Shown here piece after piece: positions 58,348 to 64,000 of a DNA stretch of 64,000 nucleotides. The first letter of the stretch is position 1. The number at the start of each line of letters is the position of its first letter. This DNA comes from Periplaneta americana (Eukaryota; Arthropoda; Insecta; Blattodea; Blattidae): contig NC_091132.1 of NCBI RefSeq assembly GCF_040183065.1, positions 88,807,606 through 88,871,605 on the forward strand, in the 5' to 3' direction. The position numbers and the translations under genes are program-made. The notes under the pieces were generated by a model. That model saw nothing but the letters and a program-made list of their open reading frames with translations, was not told where the DNA came from and did not search any database.

Positions 58348-58383
<36 letters not shown>
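58348..58383. repeat. (TTA)n microsatellite
   Basis: Eleven or so TTA units at the tail side of the SINE. Confidence 0.85.
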
Positions 58384-58384
<1 letters not shown>

Positions 58385-58582
58385 ATTAGTTACTTTACAA
58401 CGCTTTATCAACTGCTATAGCTATCTAGCGTCTGAATGAGATGATAATGCCAGCGAAATGAGTCCAGGGTCCAGCGCCGAAAGTTACCCAGCATTTGCTC
58501 TCAATGGGTTGAGGCGAGAAACCTCAGCCAGGTAAAGGCTGGTTCACAATAAACCGGGAACGGAAACGACAACGAGAAATAA

Positions 58583-59736
58583 TCTATACTAATAATAAAT
58601 CTGTAAGCGAAATTTTTCTGGTAATTTTCGCTTTTCCAAAAATAATTGGTGTTAACATGTATAATTAATCATCCTCAAACCGAAAATAGCTTTTTTGAAA
58701 TTTTTGTATGTCTGTCTGTCTGTCTGGGTATTTGTTACCTTTTCACGCGATAATGGCTGAACGGATTTCGATGAAAATTGGAATATAAATTAAGTTCGTT
58801 GTAACTTAGATTTTAGGCTATATGGCATTCAAAATACTTTATTTAAAAGGTGGGTTATAAGGGGGCCTGAATTAAATAAACCGAAATATCTCTCTTATTA
58901 TTGATTTTTGTGGGAAAATGTTACATAACAAAAGTTTCTTTAAAAATGATTTCCGATAAGTTTTATTCCAGGCAAAATTTTGATAGGACTGATATTTAAG
59001 TCTGTCTGTCTGTTTGTTACCTTTTCACGCGATAATGGCTGAACGGATTTTGATGAAAATTGGAATATAAATTAAGTTCATTGTAACTTAGATTTTAGCC
59101 CATATAGCATTCAAAATACTTTATTTAAAAGGGGGGTTATAAGTGGGCCTGAATTAAATAAACCGAAATATCTCGCTTATTATTGATTTTTGTGAAAAAT
59201 GTTACATAACAGAAGGTTCTTCAAAAATGATTGTCGATAAGTTTTATTCCAGGCAAAATTTTGATAGGTCTGATATTTAAGGATATAAAAGAGTTTTAAA
59301 ATAACAATACAATACATTTTCACTGCCGCCTCAGATTATAGCGTCGTTGTTCCGTAACTGCTATGTGCAAACTATTAAATTTTTTAGTAGGAAGAAAAAC
59401 AAATTTATTCGTTCTATGGCAGTAGTGCATAGGAGATCGTGAATTCTTACATTTTTACACAATCAACTCTATTAATTTGGAGTGATTTATTAAAGGATGC
59501 ATTCAAGACTAATTTAGAGAAATGTTAAACGAGTTTTATTTGCACCAAATGAATGGTCTCTGGACCAAAATGATAGCATTTTAATTATTTAAATACAATT
59601 TAAATTAAGTAACATATTAAACGATTTATTATTCTATCAAACACGAATGTTTCCTGGACCCAATGTTCTATTTTAATTATGTAATTACTTTATATTTATT
59701 TCTAATAAGTGCAGCGGAGCGCACGGGTACAACTAG
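58583..59736 (+). mobile_element. Helitron, non-autonomous (1154 bp)
   Basis: It starts TCTATACTAATAATAAATCT and ends AGCGGAGCGCACGGGTACAA then CTAG, followed by T, the usual TC...CTRR/T borders with a short GC-rich hairpin (GTGC...GCAC) just before the end. Insertion is between A and T with no TSD, as known for rolling-circle Helitrons. The inner sequence holds two copies of a 280-bp unit. No Rep/helicase gene. Confidence 0.85.
58711..59280. repeat. Tandem duplication of about 285 bp inside the Helitron
   Basis: Units 58711-58999 and 59000-59280 both begin with a TCTG run and TTTGTTACCTTTTCACGCG, and end CTGATATTTAA. They differ at scattered sites. Confidence 0.88.
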
Positions 59737-59976
59737 TGTTAAAATAAATGTATTTAAATGTGAACATTCACAATTAACGAGAAGATTGCCGGAGCCCGGA
59801 AACGGGAACGTGAAAGTTAATTGTGAATGCTCACATTTAAATGTATTTATTTTAACAATATTTCCGTTATCGTTTCCGTTCTCGGTTTATTGTGAACCAG
59901 TCTTAACTTGTCCCAACCAAGATTCGAACCGGAAGCCGATCGTTTCACAGTCAGGTGTGCCAACCGTTACTCTACA

Positions 59977-59979
59977 GCG

Positions 59980-60011
<32 letters not shown>

Positions 60012-60060
60012 CATCATTATATCATTATTATTATTAGTATTACTGTTATCATCATCATTA
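59977..60060. repeat. Imperfect (ATT)n/(ATC)n microsatellite
   Basis: Interrupted ATT, AGT and ATC triplets adjoining the SINE head. Confidence 0.8.
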
Positions 60061-60334
60061 TCGTAATCATTAGGATGATTAAGATTATGATTATCAGGAT
60101 TATTATGATGGTTATTATTTATTACTGTCTTGTAAGTTATCATTAGGTACAAGTATTAGAAATCTGATTAATTCTTAATTTGTTATTCTCGTTCCTATAA
60201 CATAGGATAATTATTGTAAATCATATAGGCCTATATAATTTTATATTGTAACATGGCTAGAATACAATAATGATTGTTCTGTAACAATAATTTATAACGT
60301 GCACACCAATAGAAAGTGTAGTTTTCTATAGTAT

Positions 60335-60524
60335 AGGCTGGTTCACAATAAACCGAGAACGGAAACGGCAACGAGAACTAGAACGGAAATATTTTTAAAA
60401 TAAATGTATTTAAAGGTAAGCATCCACAATTAACTATTCTGAATGCTCACATTTAAATACTGTACATTTATTTTAACATTATTTCCGTTCTCGTTTCCGT
60501 TCCCGGTTTATTGTGAACCAGCTT
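60335..60524. mobile_element. Second copy of the AGGCTGGTTCAC MITE
   Basis: A nearly palindromic 190-bp element with the same ends as 58536-59903 (AGGCTGGTTCACAATAAACC; right end inverted AAGCTGGTTCAC) and no Helitron. It serves as an 'empty' reference for the Helitron site. TSD unclear. Confidence 0.78.
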
Positions 60525-61360
60525 TTAATATTTTCATGTTTCATATCATTGTGTTACAAACAATTTTTTTATTTAGTTGCTATAAAAGATAGCCTAATTA
60601 CTATAAAGTGTAAACCATCTTGGACTATATAGCCTCATTTTCAACTACCTTTATTAAAATACCAATTAATACTATCCGTACAATAACGAGTTTTCATGCG
60701 TTGAAGGGTTCCGTACAAATTTTACGGAACAAACGTTTGAGTCATGAGTCCTGCGCTAACAGGTTAACTCGCCGTTATTCGAGAACCAGTAAAAATTTTG
60801 AGTGGCCATCACTTTTAAAAGTAATTTCCATCCTTTCTCAACATTTCTCTCGCTTTGACCCCCCATCTAACGTGAAAAACAAAAAAGTTTTCAGCCTGCA
60901 AAGGTGAAGTTGCAAATGTCTATTCTGAACACATCAATCTCCATCGAAGTTAATTTTTTTTTCTCACTTTCCAAAAAATATTTTCAGTTCGATTTTTTTC
61001 CTATGTTTTCCTTAGACATTGAGCTATCAATCCAAAAAATTACAGCGCGATTGATCAAGTATTATAGGAGCTACGACGTGATATATATTTAAAGAACCGG
61101 GAAATGTATAAGCCAATGCTTCCTATAGGAGCGCGGCCCGAGCGATATCGCTTGCTTATCAGTACTACAGTCCCGTCTAGACCTCCGAGACTGTCGGGAG
61201 TGATCTAGTATCGGTAATCTCGGGACCAAGAGAATCTCGTGTTCTCTATCAATGAGTCATTTGGCTACATTCGGTACGCGCGCACTAAGCGAGACTGTGG
61301 AGATTACGCAACCGAGAACGGGCGATAATATGAGGCAGTCTGCCCGACTCTACTAGCTAG

Positions 61361-62116
61361 ACACTCTCAGTAATTGTATAATATAAATAACCTTTGCTTG
61401 CAAATACTAAATAAGTGTATACACATTTTCTTTTTGTTTCTGAAGGAAGGTGATGGTAAGAAAGTGTAATGAAAATGGTGCATATTTGGTATGGTATGTG
61501 GCAGGCTTGCTTTCCTTTTATGAAATTCATAAGGTATTCGTAACTGCATGGCATCTACATGCACACATTCCCAATCTAACTCTCCACAAGTATATTCCTA
61601 AAGACTAACTGTAGTTTATATATTATAAGTTATTAGATTTAAATTATTAGTTACGGTATTATCAATATTAATATAATTATTATAGTTGTTAATAATAGAA
61701 TTCTTCGACAATGTTCCATGAACAGGCAAGAGACTCAAAACAGAATTCTTCGACAGTGTTCCATGAAGAGGAAAGAGACTCACTTTCTGTTTCCTTATGT
61801 ATTTTTTCTTTGTATGCCAATGGCCAAATTGTTTTGCCGGACTAATACCATTCTGATATTATCTCTAGATATTGTGTTTTGGCTACCAATATCCAGAAAG
61901 TACCTACACATGGTGTCAAGTTGAATATAAAGCAAGACAATTACCGGTATTTTATAGGCTACTCAATTTGTTCAAATGTTTGCCAGTTTTATCTTTTGCT
62001 GTCGAGAGCCCCACACTTTGAAAGCGTTTGCCAGGAAGTCTCCACAAAGTATCAATAATCAACTTAAATGGGCGATATCATTTTTGGTCCTTGATAAAGT
62101 GTTGTTTGGGACACAC
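61361..62116. other. No gene; short tandem duplication
   Basis: Intronic sequence. GAATTCTTCGACAATGTTCC and the following 20 bases (61698-61737) recur with few changes at 61743-61782. Nothing else recognised. Confidence 0.5.
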
Positions 62117-62124
62117 TGTATAAC

Positions 62125-63279
62125 CAGTGGCGGCTCGTGGGTATTGAATTAAGGGGGGCTGCATACAAAAATAAACCAAGCAACTTACTTTATTTAATGA
62201 TTAGTTCCGTGCGCCTTATCTTGTAAGTTGTGTTTAAATGAGACAGGCTCATGTCAGTAGATCTACTGACATTTAAAAGAATCCTGCGGACAAAATTCCG
62301 GCACACCAGCGACGCTGATATAACCCCTGCTGTTGCGAGTGTCGTTAAATAAACCATAATTTAATTTTTATATGCAGATTTGAACCTTAGAAATATCTAA
62401 CTGGCGATGTTGTAGTTGGTTGTATAATATATATACATGATATATCAATAAATGAAAAAAATAACTGAGACAGAAATTGAATTCAGGATATTCAAGAGTA
62501 CGCACCAGGGCGCTTGCCTCACTTATTGTGATGTTAGATGTTTCAGATTCCATTATGGTTTGAAAACATTCTAGCAATGGCTCCTGCTTCTCATTAACAA
62601 CATTTACCGTTTTTATTTTAAATCCATCTTGTTGCCCCAGCTGATGGAATTGTCTTTGAAACACATTAATCTAATACAGACTGTGTGGATATCGAGAGAA
62701 GAAAGGGATACTGGATAAATTAGCAAAAAATATGCGAGCCTTTGTATTTTGTTTAACGGCTCTTTCCATTATGATATTCAACTGATGGGCACTTAATTTC
62801 ACATTTCTCCTGAATTGTTAAGATACTGAACTGAATAGACTGTAAATATTGTACAGAATTAAACATTGTTGCACTTGTTATACTCACAACATTAAAGAAA
62901 ATGTATTTAAAACTGCGTGCTACTGACAAACTGCTGCAAATTTTGCAGCGCCTGGAAACTCTGGATTCACGGCAAGGGGCAGCAGGGAGGAGGGGTAAAA
63001 CTAATGCACAAAGCATCCGAGACGAGACTGGCAGCTCCAGGGGAGGAAGTGCCTTCACCCTATAGTCCTTGTCTCTGGTTTCGCTCTGGCAGCACCAGGG
63101 GAGGAAGTGACTTCATTAACGATTGCGTGTATGTCATTGAGAGCGAAATTAAAAAAAAAAATTCGAGCCGCTAAATAGAGACTGTATAATAAATGTATTT
63201 CACAACATAAAATTAGACAAGAGCCACAAATGTCTGGGGGTGCTGCAGCTCTTCAGCCCCTCTTCGAAAGCCGCCCCTG
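62125..63279 (-). mobile_element. hAT element, internally deleted (1155 bp)
   Basis: Ends CAGTGGCGGCTCGTGGGTAT and, inverted, CAGGGGCGGCTTTCGAAGAG. Flanks TGTATAAC (62117-62124) and TATATAAC (63280-63287) match 7 of 8. It contains a fragment of a ZMYM1-like hAT protein, so it derives from that lineage. It lies about 155 bp past the donor of P4HA exon 63437-63661. Confidence 0.78.
62380..62664 (-). pseudogene. hAT (ZMYM1-like) transposase fragment
   Basis: One frame reads NITISEASALVRTLEYPEFN then LIYHVYILYNQLQHRQLDIS, matching the 'RxLxxPxFxFxL--HV--LYNQLQ-R-ID' segment near the middle of DUF4371-type hAT proteins. Both sides are lost. Confidence 0.6.
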
Positions 63280-63378
63280 TATATAACGCATAAATATTAC
63301 TAAATCACGTTTTTATTGTTAAAATATTATACATCATGATTACACAACTTTTAACAGTATATCACTGAGGTATATAAA

Positions 63379-63398
63379 CACACACACACACACACACG
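63379..63398. repeat. (CA)n microsatellite
   Basis: About ten CA units, 40 bp past the donor of P4HA exon 63437-63661. Confidence 0.85.
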
Positions 63399-63436
63399 TA
63401 CGTGTACGTCAGTGTTAAAATATTGCTTGTACTTAC

Positions 63437-63661
63437 TCTAAAGAAATCAAAGTGTGGATCATACTGGCCACCAATTCCATAATTGACAATTTGGAGTTTC
63501 TCAGCTGATGTTAAGTAAAGACCCATAATGTCGCTGGCTCGCTGGTTCACTTTTGCTACGAACTGGTTATTATTTTCATCGAACCAGGCTATCTTAGCCA
63601 CACGGTATCGAGGTATTTCAGTCTGATGTTTGTTTGGCTCTACAGAAGTTGGTGGTAACAT
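63437..63661 (-). CDS. P4HA: P4HA exon with the HxD iron site
   Basis: A 225-bp exon (75 codons, phase 0 at both ends), acceptor TTATACAG, donor GTAAGT. It reads RYRVAKIAWFDENNN, RASDIMGLYLTSAEKLQIVN and ends YGIGGQYDPHFDFFR. HFD supplies the first His and the Asp of the facial triad. Upstream exons (peptide-binding and dimerisation domains) lie beyond the window. The ATG at its first codon is just the exon boundary, not the gene start. Confidence 0.95.
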
Positions 63662-63949
63662 CTGTATAAAATTACAAAATCTTGTAAGACATAATCACAT
63701 ATGGCACATAAAACCCTCCATACTCGGCCAAAAGACATTGTTTTTCTCTAAGAATTCTAATGATAGTGAACTTATTCAATACCTTAAAAAAATACACAAA
63801 CTATAGTTTATGAATAATACAGTACAACAAAATCAATAAATAAGAAAGAGTGTAAGGTAATAGCTGGATGACTTTTATCCAAACACAAGAATTCCACAAC
63901 TAAATTATCAGCCTTTCCTAAAACTAGTTTCTTCTTAAGCGATGTTAAT

Positions 63950-64000
63950 TGATTGATGGTGTTTAAAGGGTGCGTCAGCGTCTATGGCTATTTGCGCCCT
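63950..64000 (-). mobile_element. I-type LINE 3' end, cut by the window edge
   Basis: On the minus strand: the end box CAAATAGCCATAGACGCTG then an ACCATCAATCAAT tail. It is the ATCA-tailed subfamily also seen at 13526-13621. The rest lies outside. Confidence 0.75.

Larger units (their letters stand above)
58536..59903. mobile_element. TAA-flanked element (PIF/Harbinger-type MITE) inside the SINE
   Basis: Ends AGGCTGGTTCACAATAAACC and, inverted, AGACTGGTTCACAATAAACC, continuing into GAACGGAAACG. TAA flanks at 58533-58535 and 59904-59906. Without the Helitron it is about 214 bp and lacks coding sequence. A sister copy of about 190 bp lies at 60335-60524. Confidence 0.8.
58384..59980 (-). mobile_element. 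tRNA-derived SINE split by a 1.4-kb insertion
   Basis: On the minus strand the head is at 59904-59980 (A-box area GTAGAGTAACGGTTGGCAC, B box GGTTCGAATCTT) and the body and tail at 58384-58535 (GAAAGTTACCCAGCATT region inverted, CAGACGCTAGATAGC). It is the same family as 41112-41379. The two parts join at GTTACCTGG when the insertion and one TAA are removed. Confidence 0.82.
57021..61352. mobile_element. hAT element (4.3 kb as it stands) holding nested insertions
   Basis: Terminal repeats TAGAGTCGGGCAAACAGCCT and, inverted from the right, TAGAGTCGGGCAGACTGCCT. The 8-bp TSD is CTAGCTAG (57013-57020, 61353-61360). The two ends are GC-rich for about 200 bp. No hAT transposase is recognisable inside. 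It contains a LINE fragment, a SINE, a TAA-flanked element, a Helitron and a second TAA-type element, so the original element was smaller. Confidence 0.82.

Noticed and set aside
58560-59290. CRISPR-like or satellite array
   Set aside because: Only two long units within a Helitron; no spacer structure, and the genome is eukaryotic.
63362-63661. Complete small gene starting at the ATG in 63659-63661
   Set aside because: The ATG is the first codon of an internal P4HA exon; the ORF runs past a consensus donor into a CA repeat.

Overview
The window is eukaryotic, very AT-rich and packed with interspersed repeats. The element mix (tRNA-derived SINEs with polymerase III A/B boxes, I-type LINEs, Transib, PIF/Harbinger, piggyBac, hAT, IS630/Tc1/mariner, Mutator-like and Helitron) and the one host gene point to a large insect genome. 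The SINE bodies resemble, from memory, those of cockroaches and termites (Blattodea); the species is an inference.

Host gene. One cellular gene is visible, on the minus strand: a collagen prolyl 4-hydroxylase alpha subunit (P4HA). Its last four coding exons are at 63437-63661, 55540-55602, 42831-42996 and 34442-34521. Splice sites are consensus, the phases match, and both iron-binding histidines, the iron-binding aspartate and the 2-oxoglutarate-binding lysine are present. The 5' exons lie beyond the right edge. Its three introns of about 7.8, 12.5 and 8.3 kb are mostly stacked transposons.

Layout. 1-5 kb: a degraded unnamed repeat ORF, a coiled-coil ORF and a Transib relic. 5.3-8.9 kb: a LINE carrying a 795-bp hAT insertion. 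10.2-12 kb: an unnamed repeat ORF family. 12.88-19.37 kb: a full-length I-type LINE (minus) with a 10-bp target-site duplication (TSD), intact ORF1 and broken ORF2, inserted into sequence whose right side is an old hAT remnant. 21-23.5 kb: a SINE, LINE remnants and an inverted multi-copy SINE inserted as one unit. 24.9-26.7 kb: an IS630/Tc1-type element with an intact 476-codon DD82E transposase. 26.8-27.9 kb: a ZMYM1-like hAT relic. 29.3-31.8 kb: LINE tail, then Tc1, then pogo, one inside the other. 32.3 kb: a large palindrome with tRNA-Asn-like arms. 33-36 kb: mariner relics and the last P4HA exon. 36.2-42.0 kb: a PIF/Harbinger element with both its nuclease and its MADF-BESS gene. 43.7-47.7 kb: mariner, Mutator-like, Harbinger, hAT and SINE pieces. 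50.3-54 kb: a piggyBac relic split by a 1.58-kb TTAT-flanked element. 55.7-56.8 kb: a hAT. 57.0-61.35 kb: a hAT containing a SINE, which contains a TAA-type element, which contains a Helitron. 62.1-63.3 kb: another hAT.

The mobile genes do not form a pathway with the host gene. The structure records successive insertions into the P4HA locus and its downstream flank, and the TSDs allow many of them to be ordered.
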